From Pseudopithomyces maydicus (taxonomy: Eukaryota > Ascomycota > Dothideomycetes > Pleosporales > Didymosphaeriaceae), in NCBI GenBank assembly GCA_026873275.1, contig JANTUC010000003.1, forward strand, positions 372,001 to 436,000: 64,000 bases of DNA, given 5' to 3'. The notes below the pieces were generated by a model that was not told where the DNA came from, searched no databases, and worked only from the letters and a program-made list of their open reading frames with translations. This document shows, piece by piece, positions 34,726 to 46,327 of this stretch. The position numbers were made by a program, and so were the translations under genes. The stretch's first letter is position 1, and each line of letters starts with the position of its first letter.

Positions 34726-35081
34726 GGTGTGTACGGAGAAGAATTGCTCAGGCCGGGCCCATCAACGGCGGGGCGTGTTCGTGTCGACGTCGAGCGAGGC
34801 CGTGGGCGCATCCGGTCGCGAAAGTCGAACAAGCTCAAGCTTTCTGAGCGCGCCGCGCCGCTCGGGCCACCCGAACTTTTGGGGCGGCGGCGGCGGGCCA
34901 GGAACAAAGCTCCGATGCAGCACGAAACAACTCGAATACTTACTTACCTGCCGCTTTTGTGCGATTGCCAGCGGATTCCGAGCCCAGGGTGACTCACCGG
35001 CCGCTGCGAGTCCTTGAAAAACACCCAGCGACACCCAGCGACACCCACCACCCGCTGTCTGCTGCCCGCTGCCCGCCCACC
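34726..35081. promoter_or_regulatory. divergent promoter of Nup192 and trpC
   Basis: 356 bp between start codons, GC-rich. I see no clear TGACTC (Gcn4/CpcA-type) site other than GTGACTCAC at about 34989-34997, which contains the core TGACTCA and fits general amino-acid control of trpC. Confidence 0.5.
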
Positions 35082-37436
35082 ATGCCCGCGCTGCCAGTCA
35101 TCGACCATTCGCCCCACCATCCCGAGGCCTCGCCGCCCATTCCCACCGCCTCCAACGTGATTCTGGTCGACAACTACGACTCCTTCACCTGGAACGTCTA
35201 CCAGTACCTCGTCTTCGAGGGCGCCACCGTCACCGTCATCCGCAACGACGAGACCACCCTCGACGACCTCATCGCGAAGAACCCCACCCAGCTGGTCATC
35301 AGTCCCGGCCCCGGCCACCCCGAGAACGATGCCGGCGTCAGCAATCAGGCCATAAGCCACTTCAAGGGCAAGATCCCCGTGCTGGGCGTGTGCATGGGAG
35401 AGTGAGTCGCCCTGCGCTGTGTACCAGTGTTCGACCATCGCTGACTGACCCGGCGTGCCAGGCAATGCATCATCCACACCTTCGGCGGCAAGGTCGACGT
35501 CACCGGCGAGATCCTCCACGGCAAGACCTCCCCGCTTGTGCACGACGGAAAGGGCCTCTACCAGGATGTCTCCCAGGACATCCCCGTCACCCGCTACCAC
35601 TCCCTCGCAGGCACTCACCAGACGGTGCCTGAGTGCCTCGAGGTCACTTCGTGGATCCAGGCCCCGGACGGATCCAAGGGCGTGATAATGGGCGTGCGCC
35701 ACAAGGAATATGTGGTCGAGGGTGTGCAGTTCCACCCGGAGAGCATCCTGTCCGAGCAGGGCCGACTCATGTTCCGGAACTTTCTGCGCATGCAGGGCGG
35801 AACTTGGGCAGAGAACGAAAGACTCGGAAAGGAGTCCCATGCCAAAGCTATCGGCGCTGTTGCCAGTGCGCCCGTCAAGGACAAAAAGACATCCATCCTG
35901 GACAAGATCTACGACCATCGCAGGGCCGCCGTGGCCGAGCAGAAGAAGATTCCTTCGCAGCGACCCACAGACCTGCAGGCTGCCTACGACCTCAACCTGG
36001 CCCCTCCTCAGATCGATTTCCCGGAAAGACTGCGAAAGTCCCCCTACCGCCTCTCGCTCATGGCTGAGATCAAGCGTGCCTCTCCTTCCAAGGGCATAAT
36101 TTCGCTATCCACCTGCGCTCCTTCCCAGGCCAGGACATATGCCAAGGCGGGAGCGAGCACCATCTCTGTCTTGACTGAGCCAGAGTGGTTCAAAGGCAGC
36201 ATTGACGACCTCAGAGCAGTCCGGCGAAGCCTCGAAGGAATGCCCAACAGACCGGCTGTTCTGCGGAAGGAATTCATCTTCGATGAGTACCAGATTCTTG
36301 AGGCACGACTGGCTGGTGCCGATACAGTCTTGCTCATCGTCAAGATGCTCGATCAGGCTTTGCTGAAGAAGCTCTACGACTACTCGCGGTCGCTGGGCAT
36401 GGAGCCTTTGGTCGAGGTCAACAACGTAGAGGAGATGAAGATTGCAGTTGATCTCGGCTCCAAAGTCATCGGTGTGAACAACCGCAACCTTGTCAACTTC
36501 GAAGTCGACATGGACACAACCAGCCGTCTCATGAGTCTAGTGCCCAAGGAAACAATTGTCTGCGCCCTGAGCGGTATCACCGGCCCACAAGACGTCGAGC
36601 CTTATGCACAGAATGGCGTAGGCGCTGTTCTAGTCGGCGAAGCCTTGATGCGAGCTTCCGACACCGCCGACTTCATCGCTCGTTTGCTCGGCGGCAGCAA
36701 CCCTACAAAGTCAAACGCGGCATCCTCCCCGTTGGTGAAAATCTGCGGCACCCGCAGCGTCGAGGCCGCAAAGGCCGCCATCGAAGCAGGTGCCGATCTC
36801 ATAGGCATGATCCTAGCCCCAGGACTCAAACGTACCGTCTCCGCTGAGACCGCATTGGCGATATCTCAGGCCGTCCATACAACGCGAAAAACCCACGCTG
36901 CAAAGGCCGCTGGACCTGAGTCAAAATCCGCGTCAGATTACTTCGAGCACGCATCATCTAGCCTTGTTTCCAACCCTACCCGCGCGCTCATCGTCGGCGT
37001 CTTCCGCAACCAACCTCTAGACTTTGTCCTTGAGCAGCAGCAGCTCTTGAACCTGGACATCGTCCAGCTCCATGGCCAGGAGCCCATCGAATGGTCGAAA
37101 CTCATACCCGTACCCGTCGTAAAAGCATTTGGTCCAAAGGACATCGGTATTGGTGTGAGAGGGTACCACGCCCTTCCTCTACTAGATGCCGGATCCGGAG
37201 GTACCGGCCAGCAACTTGATTTATCGGAGGTCAAGGAGGCGCTCAGTAAGGACGATAGTATCAAGGTTATATTTGCTGGAGGGTTAAATCCCGACAATGT
37301 CCAGAAGGCGCTGGAAGGGCTTGGAGAATATAGAAGCCGTGTTCAGGCGGTAGATGTGAGTAGTGGTGTGGAAGCGGATGGGCAGCAGAGCTTGGAGAAG
37401 ATCCAAGCGTTTGTAAAGGTTGCTAAAGGCCTGTAG
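35082..37436 (+). CDS. trpC: trifunctional tryptophan biosynthesis protein TrpC
   Basis: One chain carrying three activities, in the usual filamentous ascomycete order: glutamine amidotransferase of anthranilate synthase, indole-3-glycerol-phosphate synthase, and phosphoribosylanthranilate isomerase. Exons 35082-35401 and 35462-37436 give 764 residues. The amidotransferase (about 25-225) shows SPGPGHP, the nucleophile in GVCMGEQC and the HPES pair. The synthase (about 260-530) shows MAEIKRASPSKG and RKEFIFDEYQI. The isomerase (about 545-764) shows VKICGTRS and FAGGLNPDNV. The start at 35082 was chosen over an in-frame ATG at 34959 because it has a CCACC context. A TGACTCA core upstream suggests cross-pathway control. 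Confidence 0.97.
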
Positions 37437-37933
37437 ATAGAGCATAAGGGCGCTGCCAGTGTGGCTATTCAACATTAGATGGCGTAGATCATCATCTTCG
37501 ATTCGCGAGACGAAACGCGACGTTCCTCTTACTGATGTAGCCCCTAAAGCTATCACGCTTCGTGAGTGAGCTTGCTTTTCCATATACACGTGCTATTGTG
37601 TATCTCTTTTACTTCGTAGCCATCGAGCGATTGCATCCCCACGTCGCCCCTGGATTCTTACTTTCAGACCACGATCCCGGGCAAGTAAAACATCTTGCAA
37701 GCGTCGTAGCTGCACCGCTGTCTATCACTATACACATACGTACACACACATATATATAACACCCCACCCTCGTATCGTCATCTCCTTCCCTTCCACCAAC
37801 CGAAGCATCCAACAGCGAGACCCAGACAATCCACAGACCTCCTACTCAGTACCACAGTCCACATCAATTCTCCAACAGTCCCCTCATCCTCCCTACTCAG
37901 CACCACAGCCGCCAATCAATCCACCTACCCCAA
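37437..37933. other. intergenic, 497 bp
   Basis: Pyrimidine-rich toward the right, as in fungal 5' leaders. No gene or repeat is seen. Confidence 0.45.
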
Positions 37934-39830
37934 ATGGGCGTCCTCAAAGGCCTGACCATCGCCCTCGCTGGCGATATCAAGGATTACTCGGATCCACCCA
38001 AGACGATCAGCTACGAGCAATTGAAAAAGTGGATCTGCAATAATGACGGGAAGTGGACGCCTAGCGTCACGCCGCAGACTACGCACTTGATTTGCTCCAA
38101 GGAGGCGTACAAGAAGAGGGATGGGGCTGGTATGTATATATACATATATGATTCTTTGACAACAACTCCTTTTTATCCCTCTTCCACCAATATTCATCTC
38201 TCCCTCAACCCCTATAACAACCTCATATATTTATATTCTAACACCCACCCCACAGTCCGACTCGCCCTCGCCCTCCCAAACACACACATCGTAACCTACG
38301 CCTGGCTCGAAGACTCGCTGCTCAACGGGCGCAAGCTCGCAGAGCGCAAGTACACCTGGGAGGAGCAGCGCGCTCAGCGGCGGAGAAGGAAGATGTACAA
38401 GAGGATGGGGCCAGACGTGGACAGGAAGAGGTTTGAGGAGGGGTGCGAGGCCGCGAGGGGGGATCTGGGGTCGGGTATGTCTAAGAGGAAGGGGGGTTCT
38501 TTGCGAGTGCGCTGGGGGAGCTGAGGGAGAGGAGGGAGGCGAGGGAGAGGGAGGCGGCACAGCAAGGGCTTCAGGGAGACGGAAATGTGGCAGAAAAGGA
38601 GGATATCGACGCCCCAGAGGACGCGCGTCGAAAGCGCTCGTCGAAGAGGAAGACGGATTTACAACCGACAGCCATGCCGCCATCCGCCCGCCTTGCCTCC
38701 CTCACCTCCACCTCCACCCTTCCATCCTCCTCTCCTTACACCACCCTCCCTCCAGCTTCTTCCTCAGCCCTCCTCCCCACCCCGCCTCTACCCCCTTCCA
38801 CATCCTCCCCTGCCAAACCCGCTAACGTCAAACTCCAAGACCTCTACCACATCTACCTCGACCCCACCGGCTTCGAATACAAGCTCCTCCTCGTGCGGCA
38901 GAACCCGCACCTCAACACCCTCGCGCGCTACGACCTCCGCATGTACGAGTCTCACACCGTGCCACACGTCTACTGCACGCTGGTGAGGTACGTTCCGCCT
39001 GTTGGGGGGAGGCGAGCATCGCGATGGGGGTCGGGTCGGGCGGCAGTGGTGGTGATGGTGAGGGTACCGGCAGTGGAAGTGGAGGTGGAGAAAAAGGAGG
39101 AGAAAAAGGAGGAGACTGTCGTGAAGGCGGTGAAGTTGGTGATGATGATAGTGCGACTACTACCACCACGCCGAGTACTTCTACTATCGCTCACATCCAG
39201 CCCGGAACCCCAGCCCCAGCCCCAGCCCCAGCACCACACGCACACGCACACACCATCCTCACCCCGACCCCCACAACCATAACCCTCTCCCCCCATCCAC
39301 CCCCTTCCACCCCTCCTTCGCCGCCTTCCGCCACGCCTTCCGCGACCTCACCCTCCTCGCCTGGCACGAGCGCTTCGACACCGACCTGCAAGCTCTCCGC
39401 GCAAAGGCATTCCAAATCGAGCCGTTCGTGTGGCGCAAGCCCGGGTTCGGACAGCCGCTGGGCGTCATGCCGGGGGAGTGGGCATTTGGCAGACATGGAG
39501 GATTGCAGTGGGAGTATGTGGAGGAGGGGTACGTGCGGAATCGGTGGGGGTTGCCTGGGTTGGAGGTTAGGCTGGGAGGGGGATGGTGGGGTTGGGGGTC
39601 AAGAGGGAGGAGAGGGAGAGAGAGTGGGAGGAGAGGGTGAAGATGGAGGAGGAGGAGGAGAGGGAGATAAAGAGGGAGGAGGGGGAAAGGGGAGGAAGAA
39701 GAGTGGGAGGAAGGCGGAGGTTGCGGTCAGGGTGGAGGTGAAGCAGACGCAGGGTGTGGGCAGGGCGGTGAATAGTGGGGATTTCAAGTCGAGGAAAGAT
39801 AGGAGGCCTTGGCCTAAGGAGGAGTGGTAG
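37934..39830 (+). CDS. BRCT-domain protein with WGR-like region (several frame breaks)
   Basis: Exon 1 opens an N-terminal BRCT-like domain (MGVLKGLTIALAGDI, THLICSKEAY); an intron with acceptor near 38255 leads to THIVTYAWLEDSLLNGRKL. A Lys/Arg/Glu-rich middle follows, then a WGR-like part (FEYKLLLVRQN, YDLRMYESHTVPHVYCTLV) and a C-terminal region (FRDLTLLAWHERF, FVWRKPGFGQPLGVMPGEW). The frame changes by one base at G6 38491-38496, G6 39004-39009 and C6 39289-39294, each repaired by one more base, and again in the purine-rich 3' part. The end PWPKEEW at 39830 is the likely C-terminus. BRCT plus WGR recalls DNA-damage proteins such as PARP, but no PARP catalytic domain is seen. Confidence 0.6.
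39598..39722 (+). repeat. polypurine tract
   Basis: About 125 nt made almost only of G and A in the 3' part of the BRCT/WGR-like gene. Depending on frame it encodes Glu/Arg/Lys- or Gly-rich sequence. Confidence 0.8.
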
Positions 39831-40268
39831 GATGCGGGAAGTGTTTTGTGTGGGAGGTGGGAGCCATGGGAGGATGTTCAGGGGGTTGGGTTCACGTAAG
39901 GATGCACGGGAGGGGTTTGAGCGGGAGGTTGTCAGTGAGGCGACCCTCTGTACTCAAGATACGCCCTGCGCTTGCAGCGTCTGCGAGTTCTCCTGTCTGG
40001 GTACACTGAATCATGAGGACAACCAGGGATACAGACACGAGCGCCAAATCATACTCGGATAAAGAATTCCATTAAAACCTTTTCCAATCCTGAAATAATA
40101 TGGCAGTGTCTTCATATGCCAGTTTCCCAACGCCAAAAAACACCACCCAATATTCTTATATAGGTAAACGCCATTTGCCCAGTCCAATACCATTCCCGCT
40201 CCAAATGCTTGCACAGAAACCAAGTCGTAACCAGTCGTAACACGCGTATTCTCTCCACTTCAAAACCC
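39831..40268. other. intergenic between convergent genes
   Basis: The 3' flanks of the BRCT/WGR-like gene and the homeodomain gene. Nothing further is identified. Confidence 0.45.
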
Positions 40269-42292
40269 TCATCTCCACTGCCCCTGACTCAGCTTCAGCA
40301 AGCCCTCCACGCACCCCGCTTCCTCCGCCGAGCTAACGGTCGTCCTCGCGCTGACTCCCGCATCGCCGCCCATGAACGCTCGAAGCTCGTCGTCTTGTTC
40401 AGGATCGGAGGACCCCCGGGCTGCTCTCTTGGGCGTCACACCCGACTTGTCCAGCATGTAACCCAGACTATTGCTCTGTGACATAATCTCCGTATTCTCG
40501 CCGAGGATCTTGCGCGTTCGCTGCACAGCCGGTGACTCGTAGACTTTGCGCGACCGCTGCTGGCTCTTGTTCACGTTGGGCACCCAGTTCTCCTTATCCG
40601 AGTCGGTTTGCACGAGATCGTCCGTCTCGCTGCTATCCGAGCCCTTCGACTGAAGACGCCCGTTAACCGTGGCCGCCCGCTGCATGGGACCCCTCGACTT
40701 CTTGACGCCGCTGTACTGCGGAGAAATGTACTTGGTCGACTGACCGCGCTTGATAGGCGTGTTCTGTCTCGCCTGGTTCTGCTGTAGTATCTTCCTATTT
40801 GCACGCAGCAATCCGATGGCGTCAGCAGCGCTACCGCTTCCCTCCTGTTCTGCGCGGGTGGTGAGGCTCGTATTGTATCGTGTGTCGGGGTCGCACCAGA
40901 ACTCCCAGGCGCGAGAGTCACGGCTGCGACCGAAAGGAGAGGTGCGGGGCATCTTGGGGCTGCGTTCTTCGCGGGCGGCTGCGGCGAAGCGCTCGTTCAG
41001 ACCGGCGGCGCTGTAACTTCGTCGGAGGCCGGCAGCGGCACGCGCGAAGGGTGTGGCATTTGTGCGTGGATGTGGGGGTGACGGTGTCTTGTCGAGATCT
41101 GTGACGACGCGCGCGGTACCGTCTTCGTTTGTGGAAATGCGGACGAAAGAGTGTGTGCGCTTGATTGTACGCGTTGTCGTCGGAGGCTGTGCGGGGGTAG
41201 TTGCAGACTCGGGAGATGTAGCGGTCTGCGCGGGCTGTGCGGGTTGCGATGGATGAGGAAACGTGATCACTTCCGGTGCGTAGTCGTCTGCCGAGCGCAT
41301 AAACGATGCACTGCGACGATTTGAAATCCAGTTCGTGCGGGACTGCGATGCGCCTTGCGATGATGGGGCATTTTGCTGGGAGCTGCTCAGTTCGGTGGGT
41401 GCGGTGTCAATCGTCTGGGGATCGGTGGACTGGATGACGCTCGAGTCCACGGTGGCCTGTGACTCCACCGCCTTCTCTGGCTCCGGGCTGTCTGTCACAG
41501 CTTCCTCGGATATGGCTCTTGTGGGGGACTCTTTGCGCTCTCGGACTGTCTCCGGTGCAGGCTGCTCGTCTACTGACTCGGTAGGTCGCTCCGGTTCGGA
41601 TGGCTCAGCGACCTCGGCGACGGTCTGGGGCTCCGCATGTTCGCGATGCGGGGTTGTGACGCGGGCGGTCTCTGCCTCGCGCGCACTCGGCTCTTCCTCT
41701 ATGGGCGGGTCGGACATTATGGACGACGAGGACATCAGCGAAGGCGTCCGATCGAGGGGTTGTGAACGGCGGCGGTCGTTCTGTCTTCTGTTCTGAAACC
41801 AGATCTGTTGAAGGAGCGTTAGCGCTGTTCGGTGGCCCAACGACACGCGGTAACGTGGACATGTGACGCAACCCACCTGGACCTCTTTCTCACCCAACGC
41901 AACCTTGCTCACGATCTCAATACGCGCAGCCTTGTCTGGCTTAGGATTCTTTGCATACTCGGCTTTCAGGACTTCTTCGTCTTCTTTGCTAGGGAGAAGT
42001 CAGTTGGGTGTTCGACAGGACACGACGCGACATAAGTGTGGCTTAGTCAGCGCGGGCGGTCGCGTCGGGTAGGCGCGTATCGCCATGAACATGTTCAGAC
42101 GAAAGGAAAGCAACGCAAAAAAAAAATAACCACATACCTTGTGCGTCTGCGTTTCTGACGAGCGAGAGGCTTGTTGTCCACATCTGGAGGTAATGAATTG
42201 GCCACGGTGGTGGGAGAATGGTTCAAGAAGGCGATTTCTGAGGAACGCGAAGGTGACGAAGATGGTCCCATTGGCAGAGGCGAACTCGGCAT
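40269..42292 (-). CDS. homeodomain transcription factor, Yox1/Yhp1-like
   Basis: A nuclear DNA-binding protein. Exons 42292-42138, 41988-41877 and 41804-40269 join in phase to 600 residues. The homeodomain spans all three exons: KRRRTSKEDEEVLKAEY, then NPKPDKAARIEI and EKEVQIWFQNRRQNDRRR, with the recognition-helix Trp, Phe and Asn present. The rest is a long disordered Ser/Pro/Glu/Thr-rich region with a few conserved-looking islands (RAWEFWCDPDTRYNTSL, YMLDKSGVTPKRAARG). The start at 42292 follows a possible acceptor; an in-frame ATG at 42349 could extend it. The domain resembles Yox1, a G1/S repressor, and the upstream region holds a cluster of MluI boxes. Confidence 0.88.
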
Positions 42293-45173
42293 AGTGAAGG
42301 AATTAGAGCCAGATTTGGCCTGTGTGAAAAAAGCAAAAACGTGTATCAATTGAAGACGTTCAGAGCGGATAATGTAGGAAAGAAAGGTAGGAACGCGACT
42401 TGTACGTGGGCTGGGAATGTTGTCGGGCTTAAGCGCGGTTCACGCGTAGACGGAAGATCCACAGCGTGCACGAGCTTTCGGGACACTATGTCTTGCGTCC
42501 AAAGCGAAACGCTTGCCCCGTTCAAGCCTGTCAGGTTCAGGCTAATGTCTGTGCGCTGTGAACTTGTGCACATTATGCAGTCTGTTGAACGCGTAGTGAG
42601 CATGCAGCTGCAGCTACGCGTTCCTCTTGTGCTGGATTAGGCCTGATCAATTGCAGTTTTGTGACGCGTATACGGCGTCTATGATAGAATCAACCCGTAC
42701 TATCAATTCTGCACATCGGAAAGATTATAAAATGCGCTTACGCCCGTTGACGCGTCAGTTCCCTTAAGTTGGGACGACGCGTCGAGGTAGCTTGCATCGC
42801 CTCGGAAATGAAAACCAGGAGCCACACTGTCTACTGTTTCATACGAAAACATGTTCTTCAGATTCTTCCGTATTTCTTTGGCATGGAAATGTCGGTTTAC
42901 CCATGTTTTGTCACCAACACGTATCATCATACAAGACGCGACGGCATGAGTGGTGGTGTTGGGCGCATACGGGATTCTCACTCTAGCAAGGCAGTCCTCC
43001 TAGTTCTTCACACTGTTAAGTGTAAGTCCTCTTCAATTGGTCCCCCAGCCAAGGCATATCCGTTTACTAATTACCATTTGAATGACCATGATAGCTTCCA
43101 TTTTCCTCGATTTGCGGTTTCAGTGCGCCGACGCGTAGTCACGTGTTACGCTTACCTCTTCCGACATGGCGCCTTTCTCAAGGTAAGGCACGTGCCATAC
43201 TCTAGACCTCTAGAAAGTCCAGGGTGGCGGGAACCCCATGTCGAATTGCTTTTCTAGTGGAGCGTCTTCCATCTCAACCCACTAACGCCTTTGTGTAATT
43301 TGCGCCTTCAAACTCCTCTGGGGTCTCCTCCGAAATCAGGCAACCGGGGCTAGGCAGCGACGAGGCGGATATCGGCGCCCTTCGCCATCAGCACTTCACC
43401 CATCACAAAACGTGTGGAGCTGATGGCTTCTCTGCGCATGACAGTGCGCACATGCGATTGTGCTAAGTCACCCTTTCCGCTGTATGGTGGTCTTCCTGTG
43501 CTCAACTCCACTGTCACCGGTTTCTGGTGGTCGCATCAAGGCAGAAGTGCGTTCTTTTGGAGCTGGACTCCCTCACGTATACCCGATCGAGTGCCCACCA
43601 ATCATTCTATCTCTTGCGACGCCTCTGCCTGGAGCATTATCAGCCTCTTGCTGCTGCGCTAAGATTGAGTAAGATCAATTAGGTAGGTCTGTCCGCTTGA
43701 ACTGGTAGTGCGGGGAGATCCGTGAGTGGTATCAGATGACAGGGCCTAAGAATTTTCTTTCGACGTCCACTCCGCATGCAATGAGTCGAAACTTCGTAAT
43801 CGAGTTTGGTGATAAGATGACGCTCTGAGGCTCTGCTCTGGGGCTCCGAAATTCGAGCGAGCCTCCTGAGCACTCACCGGATATCGGCCCCCATTTCCAC
43901 ATCCGGACACCTTTCCAACGACACTCTATCCAAATGGATGAAAAAAGGCCTTCCGGAGGCCGTGCAGGTCATGCCTGTTGGTCAGTACGGACCCTGTCAA
44001 GTCTAGAGTACAATTTCGCCACTGGATCGGTTGCTATGCACTTACGGCTTACAGGCCTCTAGGCCCTGCATGCTATGTTTCCGACGCCAATATCCAGTCA
44101 ACATGCGTTGTAAGAGCAGATTGATAGACTAGAGGCTTTCTACTGCGCAAGGGCTGAAACGTAAAAACCATGTATGCCGGGCTTAACCCATGTCCCGTCT
44201 CCCACGCGGCCATCCTTCGTTACATTGACCAACTCTGCACTCTCATTGGATCCACCTATATTCTAGTCTAAATAAAAACGCCAATGCTCATTATCCATGA
44301 GCCATGGTCAGTTTCCCGGTCAAGGCTACTGGTCGGCAGACTGTGTTTTCCCCACGGCTAGAGCAGCACCATATATGCCAGAGTTATGGTTACTTTAGGC
44401 ATCAGTCCAGTACTCATAGGTGATGTTGGCCCATAGACCTCATCGGTCTTGGTCTTCTCTGTGATTATCCAATATGGGTCAAGTTTAAGGAGTGTTTCCT
44501 GCACGAACGAGTGCGCAAATGACGTTACGTTCTTGGCCGGAGATGAGATGGTCACATTGAGAAGAGTTAAAGCAGGCAGCGACAGGGTTCCAACAGGCGT
44601 TTTTCACCCGAGCGATGCTCTCAGCGAATTTTACAGACTTTCACACCCTTGAACCACATGGTGGCTGTCAGAAGTCGCCCCATCTCTGTCTTTGTATTGG
44701 GCCTCTGCGCGGACGCCACGACTAGGGCGCTGATTACGGTTGCTCCGTTGGCTTGGGCTGGTACCCCTTATTCATCCTTCGAAACACTCTGCTCGAATAC
44801 TTTGATTGTTTTCACTTCCCAGCCAATCTTTCTGGGCACTGTTCCAAGTTGCCTACACCGACTTTGCTATCTTCATCCAACCCCCCTCAGAAAATCGGCG
44901 TGACTCACGTAACATCTGATTTCTTAGTCTTGTTCCAAAATAATTACCGGTGCACGCGTAGCAGTTTCCATACTCTTATAGAGGACACAAATCGATGTAA
45001 CATCGCTCAACATTTAAAAGGCCTTAAGACGTTCGCTTCAATGATCCTCTAGGGGCATTCAGTCCGCGTTCGTGTCCTAAACAACTAGCAATAGAGCCTC
45101 GAATCTCTACTTCCGAATTTATTCACATCGTCGAAATATCCCATCGAACTTCTATCTTAGTCGTGCTTCCACA
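42293..45173. other. long intergenic region, 2.9 kb
   Basis: No convincing gene. The left third holds the MluI-box cluster. Frames up to 162 codons (42769-43257) show no domain and start with a non-ATG codon. The middle and right parts show nothing I can name; an old, diverged element or a noncoding RNA cannot be excluded. Confidence 0.45.
42442..43136. promoter_or_regulatory. cluster of seven MluI cell-cycle boxes
   Basis: ACGCGT occurs at 42442, 42589, 42616, 42664, 42750, 42777 and 43131, upstream of the homeodomain gene start. This hexamer is the MCB site of the Mbp1/Swi6 (MBF) G1/S regulator. By chance about 0.2 copies would be expected in 700 bp. Confidence 0.7.
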
Positions 45174-46327
45174 ATGTCAGTCATGCGAGTAGCTATCGCA
45201 GGCACTTGCGGTTTGGCCTTGATCATCGCACGACAAATACACGATTCGACCAGTCACCAACTCATTATCCTCTCTAGGAGTGTCAGTCTATCTCACACTT
45301 ATCCCCTCAACCTACCAAGCTGACATATTTTGATAGGCTCAGCCTGGTCTCCAATCTCAGGGATATCAATGCCAGGTCGTTGACTACAACGACCCGTCAT
45401 CGATACAGCACTCTTTGATGGGTGTGGATACAATAATATCTACAGTCACCGGCAACGCTCAACTACGACTCATCGAAGCTGCCGTGGCTAGTCGCGTGCG
45501 CCGCTTTGTACCTGCAGAATTCGAAGGCCGACCTAGCCTGCGTACGCAAAATGGTCTTTTAGATCGTGGACGTGCTGCTGCTCTAGCCCTGCTGCAACAC
45601 TATCATGGCTACATACAATCAACAGTATTCGTTTGTGGTGTCTTCTACGAGCGTTTCTCTGTCAATGGAATGGTGTCTCTACGCATCGGCGTGAACACCG
45701 GCTACGGGAATGAAGGAGACTACATCGCCGATCCAAGAAATATGACAGCTGTAGCGCCGGTGTATGACTCCAGTCGGAACCTGTCGAAGTTGTGTCTCAC
45801 GTCGGTATACGATGTTGCCCGGTTCGTTGTCAGGGCCTTGGATATGCCTACGTGGCCGGCTGAGATGTCTATGTGCGGTGAAAAGATGACTGTGCAGAAT
45901 GTTATTGAAACGATACAGTCATGCAGAGGTACGTTGGTCTACACTCCCTATGACACCCAGCGATGTGATTTTCAATGGGCGATGGAAACACCTTTTGGAC
46001 TAGTACATCAATACGATTGAGGTGCTGACTGTTTCAGGTCGTCAATTCTATCCTATCGAGTGGCAAGATACTGCAAATCTGCAGTATCAGATGACGATGG
46101 CCCAAATGGCTGGCGACACCCCGAAACAACGAAAGCTAGCAACGCTGATCGAAACCTCGGAGAACAACTACGCGTTCACTTCACCGGCGTATCTGAACTC
46201 CCTATTTCCGGACATCGTACCAATGAGCTTCCAGAGCTGGTTCACCCGTAAGTTCTGGAGCTGAGTCACTCTGATAGCGGTACCTCTATACTAACACATT
46301 CCAGACAACTGGGCATCGGTGCCCTAG
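45174..46327 (+). CDS. NmrA-like / isoflavone reductase-like protein
   Basis: An atypical short-chain dehydrogenase of the NmrA-like group, which binds NAD(P) and acts as a reductase or redox sensor. Exons 45174-45281, 45337-45928, 46038-46247 and 46305-46327 join in phase to 310 residues. Family-like parts: GVDTIISTVTGNAQLRLIEAA, VRRFVPAEFEG, and a C-terminal SSYDVARFV-like element (seen as TSVYDVARFVVRALD). The N-terminal nucleotide loop reads AIAGTCGLALIIA rather than the usual GGTGxxG, so the cofactor site is altered. The last exon is only 23 nt. No neighbouring pathway genes are seen. Confidence 0.85.

Noticed and set aside
42769..43257. 162-codon open frame
   Set aside because: It starts with a non-ATG codon and shows no domain or protein-like composition; it overlaps promoter DNA of the homeodomain gene.
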